DNA from: Bosea sp. RAC05
GTDB lineage: Bacteria; Pseudomonadota; Alphaproteobacteria; Rhizobiales; Beijerinckiaceae
Assembly (NCBI RefSeq): GCF_001713455.1
Contig: NZ_CP016464.1
Coordinates: 4,822,001 to 4,886,000, forward strand
Length of the DNA: 64,000 nucleotides
Direction: 5' to 3'
Below the pieces are notes generated by a model that searched no databases, was not told the origin of the DNA, and worked only from the letters and a program-made list of their open reading frames with translations. Positions 25,664 through 35,245 of the stretch are shown one piece after another. The stretch's first letter is position 1. Every line of letters starts with the position of its first letter. The translations under genes and the position numbers were made by a program.

Positions 25664-26989
25664 TCAGCGGTAGATGCGCTGCAACTGCCGTTCGGCGAGC
25701 TGCATGGCACCCGCAGCCGTCTCGCGGCCGGTGCAGAAGCTGGCGAACATGTCGACGACGATGAAGTCCGCCATCGCCGTCGCCGCCTTCTCGTCGAGCT
25801 TGCCGCGATGACCCGCGACGAGGCTGCGCTTGGAGGCGTCGCGGAACACCTTGTTCTTCGGGTCCTTGGTCCAGACCGGGTTGTTGTCGAAGGCGTTCAG
25901 CGTATGCGTGAGGTAGCCGGCGGCCGCCTCCAGCCACGGATTGAACTGCTCGGCTTCCAGCATGTAGGCCATGAACGCTTTGCAGGCGTTCGGGAACTTC
26001 GTGTAGGTCATCGCCATCATCGGGAAGCAGAGCTGGATCTCGGTCGGCTTGCCCGCCGGGCCGATCGGCCAGTAGGCATGGTCCATATCCGCCGCGATTT
26101 CCTTCTGCTTCGGGTCGTTCGAAGCGTTCGCCGCGGCATAGATCGAGATGCCGTTGGCGGTCAGTCCGAGTTCGCCCGACAGGAACAGACGGTTGTTGGA
26201 GGCGTCGTTCCAGGCCGCCGTGCCCTGGATGAAGGTGTCGTACAGCGCCTTGGAATAGTTCAGCGCCGCTTCCGTCTCGGGCGAGCGGATGATCACCTTG
26301 CTGTTCTCGTCGACCTGCGCGGCGTTGTGGGACCACAGCAGCCAGTAGGCGTAGGAGTTGCCGTCGCCAGAGGCGCGGCCGAGCGGGAAGCCGGCCGGGG
26401 TGTTCTTGGCCTTCAGCGCCTTGCAGAGCTCCAGGAACCCGGCCGTGGTCTGCGGCACTTCATTGAAGCCGGCCGCCTTGATCTGCGAGATGCGGTAGTT
26501 GATGTAGCCGCCGTTGATCGCGGCGGGGATCGCGATCCACTTGTTGCCGAGCTTGCCATAGGCCTCGGCCACCGGAACCCAGCCGCCATACTTCTTGCCG
26601 AGATAATCGGCGACGTCGCTGACGTCGACGCAGCGGTTCGGGAACAGATGGGGCGTCGAATACAGCGACCAGAACAGGTCCGGGCCCGTGCCGGTGTTGG
26701 CGGCGACGGAGGCCTTCGGCTGCATGTCGTCGAAGGATTCCGACGTCACCGTGACGCGCACGCCCGTGGCCGCAGTGAAGGCGGCGACGATTTTGTTGAA
26801 GGCTTCGTCCTCGGCGACGACGAAGCGGCGCCAGCGCATCAGGTTGAGGGTCGCGCCCGCCTCGGGCTTGAACGGCGAGGCCTGCGCCCAGGCCTTGGCC
26901 CATTCGGTCATGCCGGAGCCGACGAGAGCGCCGGCGCCCGCCACGCCGGCGAGGCCCTTCAATGCGGAACGTCGTGTCGGTGTGGTCAT
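25664..26989 (-). CDS. extracellular sugar-binding protein (family 1 SBP)
   Basis: A 441-aa periplasmic receptor with a twin-arginine signal: TRRSALKGLAGVAGAGAL near residues 5-22 and a probable cleavage after AWAQA (about 36). The mature chain has the family 1 layout, with DLFWSLYSTPHLFPN and later PIGPAGKPTEIQLCFPMMAM. It probably captures the sugar or sugar acid moved by the permeases at 24568-25515 and 23667-24575. The ligand is not identifiable by eye. Confidence 0.88.
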   Translation of the reverse strand: MTTPTRRSALKGLAGVAGAGALVGSGMTEWAKAWAQASPFKPEAGATLNLMRWRRFVVAEDEAFNKIVAAFTAATGVRVTVTSESFDDMQPKASVAANTGTGPDLFWSLYSTPHLFPNRCVDVSDVADYLGKKYGGWVPVAEAYGKLGNKWIAIPAAINGGYINYRISQIKAAGFNEVPQTTAGFLELCKALKAKNTPAGFPLGRASGDGNSYAYWLLWSHNAAQVDENSKVIIRSPETEAALNYSKALYDTFIQGTAAWNDASNNRLFLSGELGLTANGISIYAAANASNDPKQKEIAADMDHAYWPIGPAGKPTEIQLCFPMMAMTYTKFPNACKAFMAYMLEAEQFNPWLEAAAGYLTHTLNAFDNNPVWTKDPKNKVFRDASKRSLVAGHRGKLDEKAATAMADFIVVDMFASFCTGRETAAGAMQLAERQLQRIYR

Positions 26990-27100
26990 CAGCGTCCTCC
27001 CATGGACTGGTTTTTCGGCCCGGGGTCTGAAGCGCCCCGCTTGCCTCGTGGTTCATCGCGCGCTCGGGGTTGCTCCCCCGATACGCGCGGATGATTCAGG

Positions 27101-28159
<1,059 letters not shown>

Positions 28160-28334
28160 CGGGCCTGTCTCCTCACGTCGTTTCCCAGTGGGCCCGGTGA
28201 TCCGCCATGGGGGGCGGGGTCCGGGCCGCATCGTCTATCGGCCTGTTGCGACCGATCGATGAAGGTTGCCGTCGGCTAAGAACCGTCGCGTTCCGGAGAA
28301 CGGCGGTCCCTTGCACCGGCCTTCATCTGCGATA

Positions 28335-28346
28335 AAGTCATACAAT
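28335..28346. promoter_or_regulatory. candidate GntR operator (copy 1)
   Basis: AAGTCATACAAT lies in the gap between the divergent importer operon (first gene ends at 28159) and the GntR gene (starts 28423). The core AAGTCATA recurs just after the GntR gene at 29187. It is A+T rich in a G+C-rich context, as expected of a FadR-type site. Confidence 0.4.
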
Positions 28347-28422
28347 ACCCACAGGCGTGTCAAGCGCCGGGGCGGCGACGGGCCGGCAACCCGTCTCAGC
28401 CGCGAGGAGGAGGCGCCAGACG

Positions 28423-29184
28423 ATGCGGATGCGCGACTATTCGCGGCCCACGACGCTCAATCCCGACCGCCTGTTCGGCCAGGTCGCCCAGAGGCTCGCG
28501 GTCGCCATCATCACCGGAGCCGTCAAGGCCGGCGAGGTGCTGCCGGACGAGGACGATCTGAGGGGCGACATCTCGGTCTCGCGCACCGCCTATCGCGAGG
28601 CGGTCAAGGTGCTGACCGCCAAGGGCCTGGTCGAGGCGCGGCCGAAGAGCGGCACCCGCGCCGCGCCGCGTGACAGCTGGAATCTGCTCGATCCCGACGT
28701 CCTCGCCTGGCATTTCGAGGCCGACCCGAACGAGAAATTCATTCGCGATCTCTTCGAGTTGCGCCGTTTCGCCGAGCCGGCGGCGGCCCAGCTGGCGGCG
28801 CAGCGGCGCACACCCGCCGACATCGCCCGCATCGAGGCCGCCTTTCGCGGCATGGCGGACAACGAGCCCTATGACGACGTCACCATCCGGGCCGACCTCG
28901 CCTTCCACGAAGCGGTCTTCGCCGCATCCCACAACGCCACCCTGATGTGTCTGGCGAGTGCGGTGGCGGCGACGGTGCAATGGTCCCTGCTGCTCAAATC
29001 GATCCATGACCGCGACTTCTTCATCGCCTCACTGGTCGATCACGAGCGCGTCCTGGACGCCATCGTCCAGCGCGACGGAGACCTCGCGGCCGTCCGCATG
29101 AAGGCCCTGGTGATCGACAGCCTGAACACGACGCTGGCGATGCTGACCCCGCTTTCGACGACGGCCATCCAGAAAACAGCGTGA
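28423..29184 (+). CDS. FadR-type GntR family transcriptional regulator (FCD domain)
   Basis: A 253-aa regulator. The N-terminal winged HTH contains AGEVLPDEDDLRGDISVSRTAYREAVKVLTAKGLVEARPKSGTRA in a GntR arrangement. The FCD effector domain follows (LFELRRFAEPAAAQLAAQRRT, later DLAFHEAVFAASHN and HERVLDAIVQRD), where Asp/His ligands hold a metal and bind a small acid. GAGGAGGAGG lies about 10 bases before ATG 28423. It is divergent from the sugar importer operon and followed by a hydroxyacid dehydrogenase; it probably responds to the substrate and controls both sides. Confidence 0.9.
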   Translation: MRMRDYSRPTTLNPDRLFGQVAQRLAVAIITGAVKAGEVLPDEDDLRGDISVSRTAYREAVKVLTAKGLVEARPKSGTRAAPRDSWNLLDPDVLAWHFEADPNEKFIRDLFELRRFAEPAAAQLAAQRRTPADIARIEAAFRGMADNEPYDDVTIRADLAFHEAVFAASHNATLMCLASAVAATVQWSLLLKSIHDRDFFIASLVDHERVLDAIVQRDGDLAAVRMKALVIDSLNTTLAMLTPLSTTAIQKTA

Positions 29185-29186
29185 TT

Positions 29187-29203
29187 AAGTCATATTATAT
29201 ATG
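29187..29203. promoter_or_regulatory. candidate GntR operator (copy 2)
   Basis: AAGTCATATTATATATG starts 2 bases after the GntR stop codon and 165 bases before the 2-hydroxyacid dehydrogenase gene. It repeats the AAGTCATA core of the site at 28335 and ends in TATATATG, which could also supply a -10 element. Confidence 0.4.
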
Positions 29204-29367
29204 CACCGGCGGCGCTTCCGCAGCGCCCCGCGCTATGGTGGGATGCACGCTGGCCGATCACACCGTGCCGAAGGCTTCCCAAGCGCCGGCAATGGCTGCA
29301 TTTAATCGATTCACCTCGGCCTGATCAAGCGCCGCCCTCCACCCAGAAGCCTGACGGAAACGCACCC

Positions 29368-30339
29368 ATGACACGGCCCAACGCCACCGAGATCCTGATG
29401 ACGGGCCCGCTGATGGCCTATGCGGCGGACCAGCTGAAGGCCCGTTTCACCGTGCACGAACTGTGGAAGGCGGAGGACAAGGCGGCCTTCCTGCGCGAGA
29501 TCTCGGGCCGGGTCCGCGGCATCGCCGGCGGCGGCCATGTCCGCATTGACGGGGCTCTGTTCGACGCCCTGCCGAAGGTCGAGATGATCGCCAATTTCGG
29601 CGTCGGCTACGACAATGTCGACGCCGCCGAGGCCGGCCGCCGCGGGCTCGTGGTCTCCAATACGCCCGACGTCCTCACCGACGAGGTCGCCGATCTCGCC
29701 ATCGGCCTGCTGATCGCCACCGTCCGCCAGCTGCCGCAGGTCGACCGCTATCTGCGCGAGGGCAAGTGGCTGAAGGCGCCCTATCCGCTGACGACCTCGC
29801 TGCGCAAGCGCAAGGTCGGCATCGTCGGCTTGGGGCGCATCGGCAAGGCGGTGGCGCAGCGCATCGAGGCCTTCGGCCTGCCGATCGTCTATCACGGCCG
29901 CTCGCGCCAGGCCGACGTCGCCTATCGCTACTATCCCTCGCTGGTCGAGATGGCCCAGGACGTCGACACGCTGATCTCGGTCGCGCCCGGCGGCGCCTCG
30001 ACCCACCACATCATCAACGCCGAGGTGCTGAAGGCGCTCGGTCCCGACGGCATCGTGGTCAATGTCGGCCGCGGCACGGTGGTCGACGAGCAGGCGCTGA
30101 TCGAGGCCCTGCGCAGCAAGACCATCCTCTCGGCCGGGCTCGACGTCTTCGAGGACGAGCCCCGCGTTCCCGCCGAGCTGATCGCCATCGACCATGTCGT
30201 GCTCCTCCCCCATGTCGGCTCGGCCTCGGTCCACACCCGCGAGCAGATGGGCCAGCTCCTCGTCGACAACCTCTTCTCCTGGTTCGACGGCAAGGGCCCG
30301 CTGACGCCCGTCGCCGAGACGCCCTGGACGAAGGCCTGA
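29368..30339 (+). CDS. D-isomer 2-hydroxyacid dehydrogenase (glyoxylate/hydroxypyruvate reductase-like)
   Basis: A 323-aa NAD(P)-dependent enzyme. The cofactor domain has VGIVGLGRIGKAVAQR, and catalytic residues appear as Arg in NVGRGTVVDE, Glu in DVFEDEPRVP and His in LLPHVGSAS. The N-terminal part includes FGVGYDNVD. This pattern fits glyoxylate/hydroxypyruvate reductases and sugar-acid dehydrogenases. It lies after the GntR gene and a copy of the putative operator, so it is probably part of the same sugar-acid regulon. Confidence 0.9.
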   Translation: MTRPNATEILMTGPLMAYAADQLKARFTVHELWKAEDKAAFLREISGRVRGIAGGGHVRIDGALFDALPKVEMIANFGVGYDNVDAAEAGRRGLVVSNTPDVLTDEVADLAIGLLIATVRQLPQVDRYLREGKWLKAPYPLTTSLRKRKVGIVGLGRIGKAVAQRIEAFGLPIVYHGRSRQADVAYRYYPSLVEMAQDVDTLISVAPGGASTHHIINAEVLKALGPDGIVVNVGRGTVVDEQALIEALRSKTILSAGLDVFEDEPRVPAELIAIDHVVLLPHVGSASVHTREQMGQLLVDNLFSWFDGKGPLTPVAETPWTKA

Positions 30340-30344
30340 GGGCG

Positions 30345-31145
30345 ATGGCCGGCGCGCTGCGACGCGCGCTGGCCGCGGGCGGCCTGGCTCTCTGGAGCCT
30401 CGCCGTCGCGGCGCAGACGGCCCCGCCCCCACGCGGGGCCGACCGGGCGCCGCCGGCCGTCGCGCGGCTGCTGGGCGCCTGGACGCTCGAGCAGGTCGGC
30501 GCCTCCCGCCAATGCACGGTCACCTTCGGCGCAGAACTAGCGCCCCAGGGCCGCCAGATCCGCTTCCCCGCGACCTGCCGGCGCGCCCTGCCGATCCTCG
30601 ACAGCGTCATCGCCTGGTCGTCGACGCCCGATGGCGGGATCGCGCTGAGCGATGCCGGCGGCAAGCCCGTCATCCAGTTCGGCCCCGCCAGCGGGCAGCG
30701 CCGTCAGGGTCGGGGCTCCGACGGCAAGGACTACGGGCTCGATGCCACCGGCTTCGCCCGCGCGGCGACACGGCCCCCGGTCGGCCCGGCCGAGGCCGCC
30801 GCCACCGCCGCCCAGCGCCCGACCCAGGTCGACCCCCGCCGCGCGCCGGCGGCTGCAACCCTGCCGGGGCTCTATGTCCTGATGCGGCAGCAGGGCCGCG
30901 AAGCCTGCCGCCTGCGCCTGGACGCGCCGTCTCTGGAGGGCGAGGCGGCCGGCGCCCGGCTCGAGCGTCCCTGCCCGGACACCGGCATCACCATCTTCGA
31001 CCCCACGACATGGCGCTATGCCGGCGGCCGGCTGACCCTGGTCGCGCGCAAGGGCCATGGCGTCGATCTCGTCTTTGAGGAGGGCGTCTGGCGCAAGGAC
31101 CCGGCGGTCGGCGCGCCATTGCTGCTGCGCCGGCTGCAGCCCTGA
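30345..31145 (+). CDS. secreted protein with two AprI/Inh-type inhibitor domains
   Basis: A 266-aa exported protein with a Sec signal peptide (about 1-23, ending AVAAQ). Two similar halves follow, each with a Cys pair: SRQCTVTFG...FPATCRRA in the first and REACRLRLD...LERPCPDTG in the second, and each ends in a segment like GGRLTLVARKG. This matches the small beta-barrel of AprI/Inh inhibitors of secreted metalloproteases, duplicated. The start ATG 30345 is 5 bases after the dehydrogenase stop; the open frame upstream of it overlaps that gene and is not used. No metalloprotease gene is adjacent. Confidence 0.72.
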   Translation: MAGALRRALAAGGLALWSLAVAAQTAPPPRGADRAPPAVARLLGAWTLEQVGASRQCTVTFGAELAPQGRQIRFPATCRRALPILDSVIAWSSTPDGGIALSDAGGKPVIQFGPASGQRRQGRGSDGKDYGLDATGFARAATRPPVGPAEAAATAAQRPTQVDPRRAPAAATLPGLYVLMRQQGREACRLRLDAPSLEGEAAGARLERPCPDTGITIFDPTTWRYAGGRLTLVARKGHGVDLVFEEGVWRKDPAVGAPLLLRRLQP

Positions 31146-31295
31146 GGCGAAAGGCCCCGTCAGGACGGTCGCCGGATCTTCCCGCAGGGCAGTATTTCGA
31201 CCGGGCACCTCCGTCCGTCTCTGGCGATCGGCGCCCTTCGTTCCTAGATGGGCTGTCGGCGCCCGACCCTTCGGCGCAGTCAGGAGGATCGCCCG

Positions 31296-32198
31296 ATGTT
31301 CAACGCCAAGTCGCTTCTCGATGCCCTCGTCAGTGCCGGCACCCAGGCCGGCCAGCCCGGCGGGCAGGGCCAGACCGGCTCGCTCGGCCAGATCCTCGGC
31401 GGACTGGCGACGAAGGTTCAGCAGGGCGGCGGCCTCGGCGGTCTCGCGGGCATGGCCGGCCAGATCCTGACCCAGGCCTCGCAGGGCGTCGGCGACGCGG
31501 CGCGCCAGACCGGCGTCCAGCAGAAGGCCGGAGACGTCATGGGTCAGGTCACCGGCGGGCGCTCCGCACAGGACGTGCTGGCCCAGGCCAAGGCGATGTT
31601 CGACAAGAATCCCGCGATGGCGACCGCCGTGCTCGGCGGCCTCGGCGCGCTCGTCTTCGGCTCCTCGACCGGCCGCGCCGTCGTCGGCTCCGCGGCCAAG
31701 CTCGGCGGCATGGCCCTGATCGGTGGCCTCGCCTACAAGGCCTACCAGAACTACCAGTCCGGCAAGCCGATGCTCGATATCGGCAGCAGCCCCGAGCTGC
31801 TTCCCGCGCCGCGCGGCACCGGCTTCGAGGCCGAAGCCGCGACCGAGGCGACCGCGCTGCTCTTCATCCGCGCGATGATCGCCGCCGCCGCCGCCGACGG
31901 CGCCATCGATGCCGAAGAGCGCACCACCATCCTCGGCGGCCTGCGCGAGGCCGGCTTCGACCAGGAGGCGAATGAATGGCTGGAGCAGGAGATGGCCAGC
32001 CCCGCCTCGATCGAGACGCTGGTGGCCGGGGCCGAAAGCCCCGAGCTTGCCGCGCAGATCTACACCGCGGCCCGCATCGCCATCAATCCGGACACGGCCG
32101 GGGAGAAGAACTTCCTGGCGGGCCTCTCCGCCGAGCTCGGACTCGATGCCGAACTCGTGGCCAACATCGACGCGGCCGCGAGCGCCGCCAAGGTCTGA
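31296..32198 (+). CDS. TerB-like tellurite resistance/DUF533 family protein
   Basis: A 300-aa inner-membrane-associated protein. The N-terminus is Gly/Gln rich (GGLATKVQQGGGLGGLAGMAGQ is too long to quote as a repeat but shows GG-L periodicity). A hydrophobic segment (AVLGGLGALVFGSS, then LGGMALIGGLAYKAYQNYQSG) precedes a C-terminal TerB-like helical domain starting ATEATALLFIRAMIAAAAADG with DGAIDAEE, a possible metal-binding acidic loop. AGGAGG lies ahead of ATG 31296. DUF533 proteins of this type are common in alphaproteobacteria; function is unknown. Confidence 0.82.
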   Translation: MFNAKSLLDALVSAGTQAGQPGGQGQTGSLGQILGGLATKVQQGGGLGGLAGMAGQILTQASQGVGDAARQTGVQQKAGDVMGQVTGGRSAQDVLAQAKAMFDKNPAMATAVLGGLGALVFGSSTGRAVVGSAAKLGGMALIGGLAYKAYQNYQSGKPMLDIGSSPELLPAPRGTGFEAEAATEATALLFIRAMIAAAAADGAIDAEERTTILGGLREAGFDQEANEWLEQEMASPASIETLVAGAESPELAAQIYTAARIAINPDTAGEKNFLAGLSAELGLDAELVANIDAAASAAKV

Positions 32199-32221
32199 GC
32201 GGCCCCGCAGGGCCGCTTGCG

Positions 32222-32253
32222 AGAGCCGTCGCCGTCCCGCGGGACGGCTCTTT
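32222..32253 (+). terminator. rho-independent terminator-like hairpin
   Basis: AGAGCCGTC (32222-32230) pairs with GACGGCTCT (32243-32251), followed by a short TTT, 24 bases after the DUF533 stop codon. The U-run is short but the stem is strong. Confidence 0.6.
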
Positions 32254-32487
32254 CGACCGGGCCCTGCCGTTATCTTGCCGGCAAGGCGCGCAATCGCGCC
32301 ACGACGTCAGCGTGGCATTAATCATCGCGGCCGAATGACCGCCTGACGCGCCTCTCATCCACGGAGGTTTAGGATTTATCGGCCAGGAAGGCAGGCATCG
32401 AGCGGCGTCATGCCGCTCGATGCTCGCCCGGCCCTGTTGACGGCTCCCGGACGCAGCAACGGCGTAGGGGGAGAGAGAGACAGGCCC

Positions 32488-33378
32488 ATGGCTTTGATGG
32501 CGATGATCAGGGCGATGCGACCGCATCACTGGCTCAAGAACGGGCTGGTGTTCGTCCCCATCCTGCTCAACCACGACGTTTTCGACCTCGACGCGCTGCG
32601 TGACGGCGCCTTGGCCTTCGTCGCCTTCAGCCTGCTGGCCTCGGCAATCTACCTGCTCAACGACATCGTCGATGTCGAGGCCGATCGCCGCCATCCGACG
32701 AAATGCAAGCGCCCGCTCGCGGCCGGCGAGATCACCGAGCGCCAGGCCTATGCGATGATCCCGCTGCTGACGGTGACCGCCTTCGCGCTCGCCTGGCTGC
32801 TGCCGCAGCCGCGGCTGTTTCTGATGGCGCTGGGCGCCTATCTCGTGCTGGCGCTGGCCTATCTCTTCGTGCTCAAGCGCAAGCTCCTGGTCGATGTGCT
32901 GGGCCTGGCGGCCCTCCACACCCTGCGCATCCTGGCCGGCAACGCTGCGGGTTCGATTCCGCTGTCGTCCTGGCTGCTGGCGTTCTCGATGTTCCTGTTC
33001 CTCAGCCTGGCGCTGGTGAAGCGCTATGCCGAGCTGCGCATCACCCAGGACCAGTCGGGCCTGAAGAAGGCCGGGCGCGGCTACCATGCCGAGGACATCG
33101 AGGCGCTCTCGCAACTCGGCATGGCCTCGGGCTGCACCTGCGCGCTGATCATGGCGCTCTATGTCGACAGCGCCGCCGTGAAGGAGCGCTACGCCCATCC
33201 CGAGCTGATCTGGCTGCTCTGCCCGATCATTCTCTACCAGATGTCGCGGATCTGGTTCCTGGCACGGCGGGGACAGATGCCGGACGATCCGCTCGTGTTC
33301 ATGATCCGCGACTGGCGCAGCCAGGTGACTGGCGCGGCCGTGGTCGGGATTCTCGTCGCCGCGACTCTGCTTCCGTGA
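32488..33378 (+). CDS. UbiA-family prenyltransferase, decaprenyl-phosphate phosphoribosyltransferase-like
   Basis: A 296-aa polytopic membrane enzyme. The N-terminus MRPHHWLKNGLVFVPI and the Asp motif NDIVDVEADRRHPTKCKRPL are typical of the branch that includes mycobacterial Rv3806c and rhizobial NoeC, which load phosphoribose onto polyprenyl phosphate. A second motif is KRKLLVDVLGLAALHTLR. ATG 32488 is preferred over the longer frame from 32410. The stop overlaps the GTG of a DprE1-like oxidase, so the two form a coupled pair implying synthesis of polyprenyl-phosphoryl arabinose. Family membership is clear; this specific reaction is inferred. Confidence 0.85.
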   Translation: MALMAMIRAMRPHHWLKNGLVFVPILLNHDVFDLDALRDGALAFVAFSLLASAIYLLNDIVDVEADRRHPTKCKRPLAAGEITERQAYAMIPLLTVTAFALAWLLPQPRLFLMALGAYLVLALAYLFVLKRKLLVDVLGLAALHTLRILAGNAAGSIPLSSWLLAFSMFLFLSLALVKRYAELRITQDQSGLKKAGRGYHAEDIEALSQLGMASGCTCALIMALYVDSAAVKERYAHPELIWLLCPIILYQMSRIWFLARRGQMPDDPLVFMIRDWRSQVTGAAVVGILVAATLLP

Positions 33379-34688
33379 CCGGACCGGCGCCCCGCATCGC
33401 ATCCTGGGGCGGCCTGACGCCGCGCGCGACGACGACGCTGGCGCCGGACCTCTGGCTGGCCGCGCCGGCGCCCGAGGCTGGCCCCGTGCTCGCCTATGGC
33501 AATGGCCGCTCCTATGGCGATTCCTGCCTGAACGACGGCGGGCGCCTGATCCTGGCACGCCGCCTCGACCGCGTTCTGGCCTTCGACCGCGAGAGCGGCC
33601 TCGTCACCTGCGAGGCCGGCGTCCTGCTCGACGATCTGCTGAACCTCGTGGTGCCCGCCGGCTGGTTCCCGCCCGTGACGCCCGGCACCTGCTACGTCAC
33701 CATTGGCGGCGCGCTCGCCAATGACGTCCACGGCAAGAACCATCACCGCGCCGGCACCTTCGGCCGCCATGTCCGCGCCTTCGAGCTCGTCCGCTCCGAC
33801 GGGCGCCGCCTGACCTGCGCGCCCGACATGAATGGCGCGCTCTTCGCCGCCACCATCGGCGGCATGGGCCTCACCGGCCTCGTCACGCAGGTGACGCTGC
33901 AGCTGATGCCCGTCGCCTCCGCCGAGATGCTGCAGGAAGTCATCCATTTCGGCGGGCTCGACGACTTCTTCGCGCTCGCCGCCGGCTCGGACGCCAGCCA
34001 TGACTACACCGTCGCCTGGATCGACGCGCTGGCCGGTGGCGCCGGCTTCGGCCGCGGCGTCTTCTTCCGGGCTAATCATGCCCCGGCCAGCGACGAGCCT
34101 CCGGCGCAGCCCGGCCGCATTCTGCCCTTCCCGCTGAAGCCGCCCGTCCCGCTGATCAACCGGCTGACGCTGCAGGCCTTCAATGCGCTCTACCGCGCCG
34201 CCCAGCCGCGCTCGCCCGAGCCGCGCCGCATCGCCTACCGCCCGTTCTTCTACCCGCTCGATCGCGTCTCCGACTGGAACCGCGCCTATGGTCCGGGGGG
34301 CTTGCGCCAGTTCCAGTGCGCGATTCCGACGGCTCACGCCCGGCAGGCCGTGGAGGAGATGCTGCGCCGGACGCTCGCCGCCGGCGAAGCCTCCTTCCTG
34401 ACCGTGCTGAAGCTCTTCGGCGACGTGCCCTCGCCGGGAATGATGTCCTTCCCCGTCGCGGGGGCGACGCTGACGCTCGACTTCCCGAACCGCGGTGCGC
34501 GCACCGAGCGCCTGCTGGCGGAGCTGGACGCGGTGACGCTTGCCGCCAGGGGCCGCGTCAACCCCTACAAGGATGCCCGCATGTCGCCGGCGACCTTCGA
34601 GGCTTCCTTCCCGCACTGGCGCGACTTCGCGGCCCATCTCGATCCGGGCTTCTCGTCGAGCTTCTGGCGCCGCGTCACCGCCGGCTGA
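33375..34688 (+). CDS. FAD-binding oxidoreductase, DprE1-like (decaprenylphosphoryl-ribose oxidase type)
   Basis: A 437-aa flavoprotein. The FAD domain shows YGNGRSYGDSCLNDGG, then VTPGTCYVTIGGALANDVHG followed by KNHHRAGTFGRHV. ANDVHGKNHH is a hallmark of DprE1, which oxidises decaprenylphosphoryl ribose to the 2-keto intermediate of arabinose synthesis. The C-terminus (PYKDARMSPATFEASFP) is also DprE1-like. It starts with GTG at 33375, overlapping the UbiA-type gene by 4 bases. The reductase partner (DprE2, a short-chain dehydrogenase) is not in the window. A large in-frame extension upstream overlaps the UbiA gene and is not real. Confidence 0.85.
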   Translation: MTGPAPRIASWGGLTPRATTTLAPDLWLAAPAPEAGPVLAYGNGRSYGDSCLNDGGRLILARRLDRVLAFDRESGLVTCEAGVLLDDLLNLVVPAGWFPPVTPGTCYVTIGGALANDVHGKNHHRAGTFGRHVRAFELVRSDGRRLTCAPDMNGALFAATIGGMGLTGLVTQVTLQLMPVASAEMLQEVIHFGGLDDFFALAAGSDASHDYTVAWIDALAGGAGFGRGVFFRANHAPASDEPPAQPGRILPFPLKPPVPLINRLTLQAFNALYRAAQPRSPEPRRIAYRPFFYPLDRVSDWNRAYGPGGLRQFQCAIPTAHARQAVEEMLRRTLAAGEASFLTVLKLFGDVPSPGMMSFPVAGATLTLDFPNRGARTERLLAELDAVTLAARGRVNPYKDARMSPATFEASFPHWRDFAAHLDPGFSSSFWRRVTAG

Positions 34689-34810
34689 GGGCCGTCCCCC
34701 GGCCTGTCCGAAAAAAACCGACACACGCTTGAACCTCCCGGCCGCGGGCCGCGACCAAGGGTCATGGAGGGCGAATGGTTCGCTCCCGAAGCCTCAGGGA
34801 GACCCTGACG

Positions 34811-35107
34811 ATGACCCGCTTCAAGACGATCGCCGCCGGCACCCTCGCCGCTCTGACCCTCGCCACCACCCTCGTCGCCACCTCCGCCGAAGCCCGCCCA
34901 CGCTACTGGGGCCATGGCCGCGGCGCCGCCGTCGGAGCCGGCATCGTCGGGGCGCTCGCCGCCGGCGCCCTCGTCGCCGCCGCCACCCGCCCGTCCTATG
35001 CCCACGGCTATTACGGCTACGCCCCGGTTCGCCAGTGCGACATGGTCGAGCGCATCAACCGCTATGGCGAGGTCGTCGGCTACCGCCGGGTCTGCGGCTA
35101 CTACTGA
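34811..35107 (+). CDS. small secreted protein, unknown function
   Basis: A 98-aa protein with a Sec signal peptide (about 1-28, ending TSAEA). The mature part has an aromatic/Gly start (RPRYWGHGRG), a hydrophobic Gly/Ala segment (AAVGAGIVGALAAGALVAAA) like a glycine zipper, and a C-terminus with two Cys (QCDMVERINRYGEVVGYRRVC). Proteins of this build are common in Hyphomicrobiales and remain uncharacterised. AGGGAGA precedes ATG 34811, which gives a cleaner signal peptide than the frame from 34775. Confidence 0.65.
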   Translation: MTRFKTIAAGTLAALTLATTLVATSAEARPRYWGHGRGAAVGAGIVGALAAGALVAAATRPSYAHGYYGYAPVRQCDMVERINRYGEVVGYRRVCGYY

Positions 35108-35185
35108 GCGGCTCTCCGGGGCCAGGAACCCCGGCAGGACCCGCTGACAATCGCCTCCCCCGTTCGAGACCTCCCGATACGACTT

Positions 35186-35216
35186 GGGCTCCCCGGTTTC
35201 CCGGAGAGCCCTTTTT
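35186..35216 (+). terminator. rho-independent terminator
   Basis: GGGCTCCCCGG (35186-35196) pairs with CCGGAGAGCCC (35201-35211) with one mismatched position, followed by TTTTT (35212-35216). It lies between the small secreted protein gene and the convergent azoR gene. Confidence 0.8.
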
Positions 35217-35245
35217 CGTTGGCTCCGTGGCGAGTTGCCGGCGCG

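Noticed and set aside
32703-33374. In-frame upstream extension of the DprE1-like gene
   Set aside because: It overlaps the UbiA gene and has no domain; GTG 33375 overlaps the UbiA stop as GTGA, typical of coupling.
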